A stretch of DNA of 44,651 nt, from the NCBI GenBank assembly GCA_041749275.1, contig JBGTBQ010000297.1, positions 1-44,651 on the forward strand, in the 5' to 3' direction. A program made the translations under genes and the position numbers. The stretch's first letter is position 1, and every line of letters begins with the position of its first letter. Positions 15,990 through 23,343 of the stretch are shown here, piece after piece. The notes beneath the pieces were generated by a model. That model saw only the letters and a program-made list of their open reading frames with translations. It was not told where the DNA came from and did not search any database. Origin of the DNA: JBGTBQ01 sp041749275 (GTDB taxonomy: Bacteria > Acidobacteriota > Blastocatellia > Pyrinomonadales > Pyrinomonadaceae).

Positions 15990-16441
15990 TTGCCTTCACT
16001 TGATTTTGTATGGACGGCGGCGGTGTGTACTTTCGTACACACCGCCGTCTACATTTGTGGACACTTGAAAGCGTTGCTGACAAGGATTGTGGTAGAAACT
16101 CTTGACTTTTTGCTTGCAAATATATGGCATCAATGTTGCAGTGGCAAATGACATCAAAGCCGGCGGGTGCGGACACCACTAAAGTGACGTCCTCGCCCCC
16201 CTCGGTGGCCGCCCGAGGTAAAGCACCGCCCCCCGGCTTCGTTCCTCACAAACGCATTCGTCCCACGTCGAAATATTGACTGAGACTGTCCTCACCCCAG
16301 TTGATGGGGTGGGACGAATGCGTTTTTTTCTGTTATATTATCGCCGGATGGGCGTCCTTCCTGCCCGTGATTTTTTCGCCAGAATGTACCCAATAGTGCG
16401 TTCCATCGTTGGCTTTTTCAGCGGTTTTCGGGTAAAGCACG
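15990..16441. other. 452-bp intergenic region with two hairpins
   Basis: No gene is visible. A near-perfect hairpin spans 16013-16050 (GTGTGTAC-TTTC-GTACACAC core with a GACGGCGG/CCGCCGTC extension and one bulge) but lacks a T-run. A strong terminator-like structure at 16250-16332 is listed separately. TTGACT at 16102-16107 has no good -10 partner. If a small RNA ends at the terminator, its start is not obvious. Confidence 0.5.
16250..16332 (+). terminator. Terminator-like hairpin with perfect 17-bp outer stem
   Basis: 16250-16266 is the exact reverse complement of 16309-16325, followed by a T7 run. The 42-nt apical part contains its own CCCC/GGGG hairpin. It lies 260 bp after pepA and 110 bp before the next gene, far for a simple pepA terminator, so it could end an unannotated small RNA. 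Confidence 0.7.
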
Positions 16442-17254
16442 GTGGTTGATTTCTATAAAGTTTTAGGGGTGAAGAGGGCGGCATCGGCGGCTGAAATCAA
16501 GACCGCGTACCGCCGCTTGGCCCGCGAGTGCCACCCGGACGTGAACCAAGGTTCGGACAGTGCTGCCAAGGAATTCGCCTTGATATCACTCGCTTACCGA
16601 ACACTGAGCGACCCGCAAGAACGTGCTTACTATGACTCGCAATTGAATCTGAGAACGAGCGACAACTTCAGCAGCGGCTCGGTCTTCAGTTCCAATAACC
16701 CACACGCGCAGAGGCTGCGCCAAATGGCCGTCCAAGCCCGCTTCGACCGCGTCGTTGATCGCCTCATCGAAGCTGAACGCCACGAAGCGTACCTCTTTCA
16801 GCAAGCTGTCTTCACAACCGTTACGCTTTTCCTTTCGACTTTCTTCGTCGCTTGGTTTAAGCCGCTTCTCTGGGATAATTTTCGTCTCTTTGGGCGCGGC
16901 GTACTGATTACTCTCACCTCCATCGGACTCTGGCATCTAGTCGTCCGCCTGAAGTCCGGCTTCGAGCATTACACCTATCAACCGAAATCTATTCACGACT
17001 CGATCATCAACGCCGGAGAGGATGGGCCGGATAAACCTTTCACACGATTCACTGCCTCCACTTTCCTTATCCTCGGATACGCCGTGAGCGTTATCGCGGG
17101 GCACTTTTTCCGCGCGCAGACGCAGTATCTAACGATCTTTCGTGACCTGCCCTATATCTTTGGACAGGACTTCCGCTACGATCTCTTCCTCTACCCTCCC
17201 ATCGCCGTGCTCATCGTTGACACAATGCACAAGCTGGCCTCCAAGATTGATTGA
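16442..17254 (+). CDS. Membrane-anchored J-domain (DnaJ-like) protein
   Basis: 270 aa. Residues 3-62 are a J domain (DFYKVLGVKRAASAAEIKTA, then YRRLARECHPDV with the HPD triad at 31-33) that should stimulate an Hsp70 ATPase. There are no Gly/Phe or zinc-finger regions, so it is not a canonical DnaJ. From about residue 120 four hydrophobic segments follow (VTLFLSTFFVAWF, VLITLTSIGLWHLVV, FLILGYAVSVIAGHFF, LYPPIAVLIVDTM), so it is a polytopic membrane co-chaperone. The start is GTG at 16442; no upstream ATG fits and the ribosome-binding site is weak. Confidence 0.85.
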   Translation: MVDFYKVLGVKRAASAAEIKTAYRRLARECHPDVNQGSDSAAKEFALISLAYRTLSDPQERAYYDSQLNLRTSDNFSSGSVFSSNNPHAQRLRQMAVQARFDRVVDRLIEAERHEAYLFQQAVFTTVTLFLSTFFVAWFKPLLWDNFRLFGRGVLITLTSIGLWHLVVRLKSGFEHYTYQPKSIHDSIINAGEDGPDKPFTRFTASTFLILGYAVSVIAGHFFRAQTQYLTIFRDLPYIFGQDFRYDLFLYPPIAVLIVDTMHKLASKID

Positions 17255-17700
17255 GGGCGAGGCTCCTCGCGCAACACACTGGCGTAAACTTATTCGGCGC
17301 GCGGCGAGCTTGCCGACGAGTCTTGCGCGCAGTGAGAGCGTCGGTGTATATTGCGCGTCAAGCGGGAATCGGAGCCGCTTGAAACGACAGCCGCAAACAA
17401 ATTCATCGAGTAGTGGACAATAAACGGGAAGCACGCGCGCGAGTTTTCATCCGCGCTTGTTTCCAACGTTTCGTGCCCGACCGAAAATGTTTTTACTTCG
17501 GGCTGAGTTCTTTGTGGCGAGTTGAAACCGGAGATTGTTGATTCTGGAGAAGCATACGACGAAGTTCAATAGATCGGGAAGCGCGCTTCACATTGCCGCG
17601 TCCCACAACGTAGCCGACGGCACGCCTCTGTTCAGCCACGCATCTCGTTCGAGTTGAGCGCGGTTGGCCGCTCGGCTTCGCACCGGAAGGAGCCGAAGAG
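17255..17700 (+). promoter_or_regulatory. 446-bp intergenic region, weak promoter candidate
   Basis: No credible gene is visible. TTGCGC at 17323-17328 with TATATT at 17347-17352 (18-bp spacer) is a moderate promoter that would give a leader of about 340 nt before the small gene at 17701. AAGGAG near 17688 is that gene's ribosome-binding site. Nothing else stands out. Confidence 0.35.
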
Positions 17701-17967
17701 ATGGCCAAGCGGATTACCGAACGTCAACGCCTCGCACTCAAACTAGACAACCTGAACGACACGGAAGTCCGGGAAGTGCTCGACTACATCTCGATTATGG
17801 AGTCCATGAGTCGCACGACCGCGACGCCCGGCGTCTGGGAGGATGAGTTGGTCGCGCTCCTCTCCGACGCGCGCGAGAATAAACGCGCGCGTCAGGTGTT
17901 CGAGTGGGAGTCGGCCCGCCGCCGTGCCGAGCGCCGCGCCGCGATGAACATCTCAGCCCGCATATGA
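17701..17967 (+). CDS. Small charged helical protein of unknown function
   Basis: 88 aa, family not recognised. It is rich in Arg and Glu and appears wholly helical: RITERQRLALKLDNLNDTEV, then REVLDYISIMESM, and a basic C-terminus (ESARRRAERRAAMN). AAGGAG precedes the ATG at good spacing. The stop overlaps the start of the HEAT-repeat gene (ATGA at 17964-17967), so the two are translationally coupled and probably act together. Confidence 0.75.
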   Translation: MAKRITERQRLALKLDNLNDTEVREVLDYISIMESMSRTTATPGVWEDELVALLSDARENKRARQVFEWESARRRAERRAAMNISARI

Positions 17968-18875
17968 GCCGGAATCAAGGCTCATCTAAAGTTCTAAAAG
18001 CACCCGGTTATTTACGAGTGCATGGGCCGGCGACTTTAACGACGGCGGCGCTCCTCTGCTTCGTGTTTATCTCCGGCGTCGTGGGCGTTCGCGGCGCCGT
18101 GAATCGCTCTTCAGTCAGGCAGGAATCCCTCACACCGCTCCAACGCGAAATCGAAAAACAACGAATCAGACTTTCCTCGGCTGACATTGAAGAGCGTCGG
18201 GACGCCGTGACGCGGCTGGGCGCGATGGCGCGGCCCGAAGCCTCCCGTGCTGCTTCGGCGGCACTTGGAGACGCGGCTCCGGTTGTGCGCGCGACGGCAG
18301 CCCGCGCCACGCTCTCGTTAGGGACTGGCGAAGCTTCAACGCTCATCGTCCCGTTGCTCCGCGACCGCGACGAGTTCGTCCGGCGTGAGACGGCATTCGC
18401 ACTGGGACAGACGCGCAGCCGCGTCGGAGTGGATCAACTTCTGCTCGCGCTGCAAACGGACAAAAAGCCGTCGGTGCGAGCGGCGGCGGCGGTCGCGCTC
18501 GGTCAAATCAGCGACCCTTCCGCGGCGCCTGCCCTCGTGGCTACTCTTTCAAGAAGACTTCCCGCGAGCGGCTTTTTCAACCGTGTCCTACGACGGAAAG
18601 TTGAAGAAGATGAGTTTGTCCGCCGTGCCGCAGCCGTCTCGCTCGGACAATTGCGAAGCCGGGAGGCCGTTCCCGTACTCATCGCCGCCCTGTCGAATGA
18701 GCGCACGCCGGGCGACGTGAGGCGCGAGGCGGCGCGTGCGCTCGGCCAAATCGGCGACCCGGCGGCCATCCCCGCATTGCGCTCCGTGCTGACGGCCAGT
18801 GACCCTTACCTCGCGCGGATTGCTTTTGAGGCGTTGCGAGTGATTGATCCCGCGAACGCAACCCGCCCGGCATAA
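17964..18875 (+). CDS. HEAT/PBS-lyase-repeat protein with N-terminal membrane anchor or signal
   Basis: 303 aa. A hydrophobic segment (LTTAALLCFVFISGVVGVRG) near residues 25-45 is a signal anchor or uncleaved signal peptide. From about residue 70 tandem HEAT-like repeats of about 31 residues follow, each with DAVTRLGAMA, RRETAFALGQTRS, RAAAAVALGQISDPSAAPAL or RREAARALGQIGDPAAIPAL type units. Such alpha-solenoids bind protein partners; no enzymatic motif is visible. The ATG overlaps the stop of the preceding gene. A bidirectional terminator follows. Confidence 0.85.
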   Translation: MSRNQGSSKVLKAPGYLRVHGPATLTTAALLCFVFISGVVGVRGAVNRSSVRQESLTPLQREIEKQRIRLSSADIEERRDAVTRLGAMARPEASRAASAALGDAAPVVRATAARATLSLGTGEASTLIVPLLRDRDEFVRRETAFALGQTRSRVGVDQLLLALQTDKKPSVRAAAAVALGQISDPSAAPALVATLSRRLPASGFFNRVLRRKVEEDEFVRRAAAVSLGQLRSREAVPVLIAALSNERTPGDVRREAARALGQIGDPAAIPALRSVLTASDPYLARIAFEALRVIDPANATRPA

Positions 18876-18898
18876 CGATTCCGTGAGTGTGAGCGAAA

Positions 18899-18931
18899 AA
18901 AGCCGGAGGGAGATTATCCCCCTCCGGCTTT
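18899..18931. terminator. Bidirectional terminator between convergent genes
   Basis: AAAGCCGGAGGG at 18899-18910 pairs with CCCTCCGGCTTT at 18920-18931 across a 9-nt loop. A-rich flank on the left and T/A-rich flank on the right allow use in both directions, matching the convergent HEAT-repeat and AAA+ genes. Confidence 0.8.
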
Positions 18932-18957
18932 AAACTTTTGAGCGATGCAGGGTTCGA

Positions 18958-20163
18958 TCAGCCCTCGCTCTTCTCACCGCGGCCCTGACTTTTGCGCGCG
19001 ACTTTCGCTTGCGGGAGCGGAACCGACGCGCCACCCGACTTGGCCTCCGGCCTTTCAGGTTCGTCCTCGTCTTCCGACACGCCCGTGATGAGAACGCCGC
19101 CCGAACGCTTCGAGAAGGTCAGCTTGCCGTTCGCTTCACTCAGGTCAACGTAGACGAGGTCGCCCAAGCCGACCTGTTCGGTGGCGACGAGGTTTGACAG
19201 CGGGTAGACGAGGAAGCGCTCGATGGCCCGTTTCAGATGCCGTGCGCCATACTTGAAGTCAATACCTTCCTTGAGCAGCATGTCTTTCGCCGCATCCGAG
19301 CACTGGAAGACGAACTTCGTCCCGGCGGACTTCATGATGCGATCCTGCACGGACTGCAACTCAAGCTCAAGAATCTGCTTCAGATGATGTTCCTTGAGCG
19401 AGCGGAAGACGACGACCTTGTCAATCCGATTCATGAACTCGGGCGAGAACTTGCGTCGCGCCGCCTCGACCGCCGTCCGGTAAATCTTCTGGTCAACCTC
19501 GGAGTCGTTCGGGTTCTTTTCGCCCTTGGCAGGCGCGAAACCGATCCCGCCCGAAATCAACTCGGACATCTCGCGCGCGCCGAGGTTCGAGGTCATCACG
19601 ACCATCGTCTTCGAGAAATCAACGCGGCGATTGTCGCCGAGAGTTAAAGTCGCTTTGTCGAGGATGCCAAGCAGGAGTTGCCACAGGCTGTCGGAAGCCT
19701 TCTCAATCTCGTCAAACAGCACGAGCGAGAGCTTGGTCTCTTCCGTGTGGTAGCGGTCGAGGTTCTCCTGCGTCAGCATCGGCGAGGTCTCGCGGTGGCC
19801 GAGGTAGCCCGGAGGCGAGCCGATGAGCTTGGCGATCTCGTGCGAGTGCTGGAATTCGGCGCAGTCAATCTTGATGACCGCGTTCGGGTCGCCGAAAAGA
19901 ACTTCCGCCGCCGCCTCGACGACGCGCGTCTTGCCCGACCCGGTGGGGCCGAGAAAAAGCATCGTGCCGACGGGCCGGTTCGGCGGGTTCATCCCGGCGA
20001 GGAAAATCTGGTACAGGCCGCTCATGCGGCGCACCGCGCGCTCCTGACCGACGATTCGCGTTCCGAGTTTATCCTCGAATTCCTGGGCACGCGGACTCTT
20101 CTGGTCGGGGTCGAGAATGACCGTGTTTGGGGTTGTGATTGGTTTCTCCATCTCTGCAATCAT
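18958..20163 (-). CDS. Stand-alone AAA+ ATPase resembling the ClpA/ClpB second domain
   Basis: 401 aa, one AAA+ module plus C-terminal small domain. Walker A GPTGSGKT is at 72-79 and Walker B LVLFDEIEKAS at about 147-157. The pore-loop element SPPGYLGH lies near 116, sensor 1 is MTSNLG, the arginine-finger region is FSPEFMNRID, and the ClpB-D2-small domain includes DFKYGARHLKRAIERFL. It lacks the Clp N-domain and first AAA domain, so at about half the size of ClpA it is a single-ring unfoldase-like protein. No zinc finger as in ClpX is seen. The tail after residue 360 is acidic then basic and disordered. The start at 20163 has AGGAG upstream. The longer in-frame extension to 20346 is not supported. 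Confidence 0.88.
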   Translation of the reverse strand: MIAEMEKPITTPNTVILDPDQKSPRAQEFEDKLGTRIVGQERAVRRMSGLYQIFLAGMNPPNRPVGTMLFLGPTGSGKTRVVEAAAEVLFGDPNAVIKIDCAEFQHSHEIAKLIGSPPGYLGHRETSPMLTQENLDRYHTEETKLSLVLFDEIEKASDSLWQLLLGILDKATLTLGDNRRVDFSKTMVVMTSNLGAREMSELISGGIGFAPAKGEKNPNDSEVDQKIYRTAVEAARRKFSPEFMNRIDKVVVFRSLKEHHLKQILELELQSVQDRIMKSAGTKFVFQCSDAAKDMLLKEGIDFKYGARHLKRAIERFLVYPLSNLVATEQVGLGDLVYVDLSEANGKLTFSKRSGGVLITGVSEDEDEPERPEAKSGGASVPLPQAKVARKSQGRGEKSEG

Positions 20164-20596
20164 GGTCGTTCTCCTCTGCTGGAGCGTGCGGTGTCGAACC
20201 ACTTCGACGTTGCGCCGGTCGGCTGCGACCATTTCGGGTCGCGCCGCTAATATCACCCCATGCAAAGAACGAACCGCTGACCTGTTTGATGTAAAGTTTT
20301 TTTTCGTGGTTCGCTGTCTGAGATAGCCGCCGGGCGGCTGCGCCACAAAATGAGAGCACTATATATACGACAAAGATTTATTTGTCACCACAAAATGTAC
20401 CAAATGTAAAAATATTGTGCTCAAAAGAAATATTATCGCCGACTTTACCAAGTGACATGCCGCGTCACGGGCGCGCTGACAAATATTGTTGCAATCCATT
20501 TTTTTGAAGAGGACGGGGGAGTGAGCCATTGCACTTAAACGTCGGCGGAGGAGGGCAGAATGTAGCAAAGCGTGCTCGGCGACTTGAAATAGTGAC
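20164..20596 (-). promoter_or_regulatory. Intergenic region upstream of the AAA+ gene
   Basis: The AT-rich stretch 20350-20450 contains, on the minus strand, GTGACA and TATATATAG spaced like a promoter, giving a leader of about 170 nt for the AAA+ gene. A 69-codon minus-strand frame at 20359-20568 has no ribosome-binding site or family and is not accepted. The rest holds nothing recognisable. Confidence 0.4.
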
Positions 20597-20637
20597 GAAA
20601 AATCGCAGGGCGAGTCGGATTCTTGACGCGCCCTGCG
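20597..20637 (-). terminator. Terminator after the orphan 3' end of the inositol-phosphate synthase gene
   Basis: On the minus strand CGCAGGGCG (20637-20629) pairs with CGCCCTGCG (20612-20604) and is followed by ATTTTTC. It is a proper terminator although the gene fragment before it has no start, so it probably served the original gene copy. Confidence 0.8.
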
Positions 20638-20662
20638 GTTGAAACTGAAAACGACGACGAGA

Positions 20663-20954
20663 TCAGTCGTAGTATTCGAGGCCGAGGTGAGTGATGAGGT
20701 CTTCGCCGCGCAGGTGGCGGAGCGTGTTCTTGAGCTTCATCAACTGGATAAAGATGTCGTGCTCTGGGTAGAGCGTGGGCGCGGTCATCGGCGACTTGAA
20801 GTAGAAAGAGAGCCACTCCTGAATGCCGCGCATCCCGGCGCGTTGGGCGAGGTCGAGGAAGAGCGCGAGGTCGAGGACGATGGGCGCGGCGAGGATCGAG
20901 TCGCGGCAGAGGAAGTCAATCTTGATCTGCATCGGGTAGCCGAGCCAGCCGAAG
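20663..20954 (-). pseudogene. 3' fragment of inositol-phosphate synthase gene, left flank of the restriction island
   Basis: 292 bp that match 23344-23635, the 3' end of the intact gene, in 284 positions. The encoded 97 residues (from FGWLGYP to the terminal LEYYD) are identical to the intact protein; all 8 substitutions are synonymous. There is no 5' portion: the match stops at 20954, where island sequence begins. It is therefore an orphan terminus in direct orientation. An internal ATG would allow an 89-residue product, but no ribosome-binding site is evident. Confidence 0.92.
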
Positions 20955-20957
20955 GTT

Positions 20958-21006
20958 AATCAGCATGATCGAATTATAGTTGCATTGCTGATTGGATATG
21001 TATACT
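20958..21006 (+). promoter_or_regulatory. Promoter and palindrome upstream of the methyltransferase gene
   Basis: AATCAGCA at 20958-20965 is mirrored by TGCTGATT at 20986-20993. The dyad spans a candidate -35 TTGCAT (20980-20985); TATACT at 21001-21006 is the best -10, though the 15-bp spacer is short. If used, the transcript would start near 21013, favouring the ATG at 21016 as an almost leaderless start. The dyad is a candidate site for self-control by the methyltransferase. Confidence 0.4.
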
Positions 21007-22221
21007 ATGAGTCACATGCTGGTTAATAAATCTCTCACTGCGGTTGACCTGTTTTGTGGTTGTGGCGGAATCTCCGAAGGGCTTCGATCGGCTGGGGTAT
21101 CGGTGCTTGCAGGTGTTGATGTCGAACCCAACTACATATGCACGTTTTCCCACAACTTTCCTCAAGCGGTTAGCATAATGCTTGATCTGATGACGTTTGA
21201 TCCCGATGAGTTTATGAAGATGTTGGGTATCAAGCCGGGTGAAATTGACTTCCTAACTGGCGGCCCGCCCTGTCAAGGATTCTCTAAAAATGTGCCGAGA
21301 AGGCATCGCTATCTTGACGACTCCAGAAACAAGTTAACCAAAGCCTTTCTGGATTATTGCGAAGTCTTGAAGCCTCGTTTCGTGTTAATGGAGAACGTGG
21401 CCGAGATGAAGAATGGCTTCGATCAGGCGTACAGCGATGAGATATTGATGCGCCTTAATGAGGAAGGATACACCGTAACTCATGCTGTACTAAACGCCGC
21501 CGATTATGGCGTCCCGCAACGGCGGCGCAGAGCGTTCTTTATCGCTAACAGGGAAGGTGTTCAGTTTCAACTGCCGCCACCGACACACTCGAAGGAAAGG
21601 AACAGCCGAGGGCTTTTCCCTTTACCGGGACACGTGACGGTATGGGAGGCTATCGGCGATCTGCCTAGCAGGAGTCATACAGAAGGCGGAGACGAAGCAG
21701 GTGAATATGGATGCGAGCCTTTTTCCGACTTTCAGAGTTTGATGCGTGGCACTGGCAAGCTGGTCACGAATCATATCGCTCGTCCGCTCAAGCCGACGCA
21801 GTATGAGCGCCTTTCATCCATCGAGCCCGGGCAGACGATGAAAGACCTACCGGCGCACCTCCGAACCAAGGGAGGGTATAGCGGAGCGTATGGCCGTCTC
21901 ACGAAGGATATGGTCGCCCCCACGATCACACGATGGGTCTTCCATCCCGGTTCTGGCAGATGGGGGCATCCTGTGGACATCAGGCTCCTGACTATCAGGG
22001 AAGTTGCTCGCATTCAGAGCTTCCCGGACACATTCGAATTTGTCGGGTCTTACGTTCAGCGAGCGGGCCAGTTGGGCAACGCGGTTCCGCCCCTGTTAGC
22101 GCAGCGGATCGTAGAGAGTATGTTGGATCAGGTCAAGGCGTCCAAACGCGCAAGCATGTCTATGAACTTCTCCACCGCGATCCGGTCATCCGCTGTCGGT
22201 AAAGAGAAGGTAATGGCGTGA
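20998..22221 (+). CDS. DNA (cytosine-5) methyltransferase of a type II restriction-modification system
   Basis: 407 aa with the C5-methyltransferase motifs in order: I DLFCGCGGISEG, IV GGPPCQGFS with the nucleophile Cys92, VI LMENVAEM, VIII QRRRRAFFIA, a target-recognition region about 190-320, and X GQLGNAVPPLLAQRI. It transfers methyl from SAM to C5 of cytosine in the host recognition site. The specificity cannot be read from sequence. ATGs at 20998, 21007 and 21016 are all possible. The DNA is visibly more AT-rich than its neighbours, a sign of transfer. The 3' end overlaps the convergent nuclease gene by 94 bp. Confidence 0.94.
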   Translation: MYTMSHMLVNKSLTAVDLFCGCGGISEGLRSAGVSVLAGVDVEPNYICTFSHNFPQAVSIMLDLMTFDPDEFMKMLGIKPGEIDFLTGGPPCQGFSKNVPRRHRYLDDSRNKLTKAFLDYCEVLKPRFVLMENVAEMKNGFDQAYSDEILMRLNEEGYTVTHAVLNAADYGVPQRRRRAFFIANREGVQFQLPPPTHSKERNSRGLFPLPGHVTVWEAIGDLPSRSHTEGGDEAGEYGCEPFSDFQSLMRGTGKLVTNHIARPLKPTQYERLSSIEPGQTMKDLPAHLRTKGGYSGAYGRLTKDMVAPTITRWVFHPGSGRWGHPVDIRLLTIREVARIQSFPDTFEFVGSYVQRAGQLGNAVPPLLAQRIVESMLDQVKASKRASMSMNFSTAIRSSAVGKEKVMA

Positions 22222-22883
22222 GGATACCCGGTGGAGGGCGGCCACCATGTGCTTTCGCCGGAGAAATGCAGTTGATTTTCTCCTAATCCATGCCACGCCC
22301 ACCATTTTTTTCCAGTCGGGCGGTGAAAACCATGCAGTGCCGGCAACTGCTCTTTCTTCACAGTGATCTTGGGCTTTGACCACCGCCACTCGAAGTCGGC
22401 TGAGTTGAATATGTGCGGGGAAGCTCCGGTGCAGAGCAGCCTCTCGAAATATAGAACCTGACCGCTGGGGAAGAGAATCAATCGGCTGTAACCGATCTCT
22501 TCGAGGCCGTAGTTATCCAAACTCTCCACGGCGTGGGCATTGCAAAACTTGATAAGGGCGTCGCCCAGCGACTGTGTCCCACCGGCTGATTTCTTTGAAG
22601 AGGCTATAAGCGCGACCGAGCCGGGTATTTTGGCTCTCTTCCATGTCACGGGTGTTCCGGCTAAAGTTGACTTCACCTGCCAGCCACAACGCTGTTCGCG
22701 TTTTACGACATCAACGAAATCATAAGTACGCAGCACCTCTCCGCCGCGCACGTGAGCCAGCGCCCCTTCAAGCACGCCTCCGGGGATGTTTGCAGGTGAG
22801 AAAGGGAGCCGCGCGTATTTTGATAGAATGTCGGCGAGTTGCTGAAGCTGTCTCCTCGTAGAAAAGACAGCCGACCGGCTCAT
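22128..22883 (-). CDS. Putative type II restriction endonuclease
   Basis: 251 aa, no named family recognised, assigned by context: convergent partner of a C5 methyltransferase and translationally coupled to a controller protein. A possible PD-(D/E)xK variant is YDFVDVV followed 8 residues later by GWQVKST, with Gln in place of the usual acidic residue. The C-terminal half has many aromatic residues (WRWSKPK, KKWWAWHGL). Its start overlaps the controller stop by 4 bp (ATGA at 22880-22883), so nuclease translation follows the controller. The 94-bp 3' overlap with the methyltransferase could let the two transcripts interfere. Confidence 0.7.
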   Translation of the reverse strand: MSRSAVFSTRRQLQQLADILSKYARLPFSPANIPGGVLEGALAHVRGGEVLRTYDFVDVVKREQRCGWQVKSTLAGTPVTWKRAKIPGSVALIASSKKSAGGTQSLGDALIKFCNAHAVESLDNYGLEEIGYSRLILFPSGQVLYFERLLCTGASPHIFNSADFEWRWSKPKITVKKEQLPALHGFHRPTGKKWWAWHGLGENQLHFSGESTWWPPSTGYPHAITFSLPTADDRIAVEKFIDMLARLDALT

Positions 22884-23098
22884 TTCTTTTTCTCCTGTAA
22901 CATAAGTTCGGCAGGCGGCACGCCCAATGCTTCGGCGAGCCGCGCCACCACGGTAAGAGTTGGATTTCGCGCCCCCCGCTCAATGCCGCTGATGTATGTT
23001 CGGTGAAGGCCGGAGGCGTCAGCAAGGTCTTCTTGCGACCATCCTTTAGCTTCCCTCAATCTTCGGACTGCGTTACCGAACGCGGTGATGATATTCAC
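22880..23098 (-). CDS. Restriction-modification controller (C) protein, XRE-type
   Basis: 72-aa single helix-turn-helix protein (FGNAVRRLREAKGWSQEDLA, then DASGLHRTYISGIERGARNP), the size and pattern of C proteins such as C.PvuII and C.AhdI. These bind C-boxes upstream of their own gene, first activating and then repressing it, which delays nuclease production until the host DNA is methylated. A C-box-like element lies at 23121-23147, just upstream. The nuclease gene follows with a 4-bp overlap. Confidence 0.9.
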   Translation of the reverse strand: MNIITAFGNAVRRLREAKGWSQEDLADASGLHRTYISGIERGARNPTLTVVARLAEALGVPPAELMLQEKKK

Positions 23099-23120
23099 GC
23101 GGAGGAGAATGGACGGAAGT

Positions 23121-23147
23121 AGACGATCAGTCCACAGACTATGAGTA
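23121..23147 (-). promoter_or_regulatory. C-box operator of the controller gene
   Basis: On the minus strand: ACTCATAGTC, spacer TGTG, then GACTGATCGTCT. The two dyads of GACT/AGTC type with a TGTG spacer closely follow the C-box consensus known from PvuII-class systems. It ends 23 bp before the controller ATG, where such leaderless or short-leader promoters are regulated. Confidence 0.75.
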
Positions 23148-23161
23148 ACATCGAGTAATTT

Positions 23162-23263
23162 ATGGACAGGATAGATAAAGAGACTCGTTCCAGAGTAATG
23201 GCTACGGTTCGCAGCAAAAACATGTGGTTGGAAGAGGAGTCGGCACGCATTTTGGATAGCTAA
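23162..23263 (+). pseudogene. Remnant of a very-short-patch repair endonuclease (vsr) gene
   Basis: A 33-codon frame reading MDRIDKETRSRVMATVRSKN and then WLEEESARIL before TAA. The beginning matches the usual Vsr N-terminus (RSRxMAxIRSKNTxPE). The remaining ~100 residues with the nuclease site are absent. Vsr genes often accompany C5 methyltransferases, to repair T:G mismatches left by 5-methylcytosine deamination, so this marks the decayed edge of the island. Confidence 0.6.
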
Positions 23264-23304
23264 AGACTAGAGCAGTTCACGCGATACGCGCATGAGAGGG
23301 TATT

Positions 23305-23337
23305 GGAAAAAGTGCGCCGCTTTTTAGGGCGGCGCAC
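23305..23337 (-). terminator. Terminator of the intact inositol-phosphate synthase gene
   Basis: On the minus strand GTGCGCCGC (23337-23329) pairs with GCGGCGCAC (23320-23312) and is followed by TTTTTCC. It is unrelated in sequence to the terminator at 20597-20637 after the orphan copy. Confidence 0.82.
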
Positions 23338-23343
23338 CTTTCG

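Noticed and set aside
20359..20568. 69-codon minus-strand frame
   Set aside because: AT-rich promoter region of the AAA+ gene, with no ribosome-binding site or homology.
20663..20932. Independent 89-aa gene at the left flank of the island
   Set aside because: It is identical to the end of inositol-phosphate synthase and has no start signals; better read as an orphan terminus.
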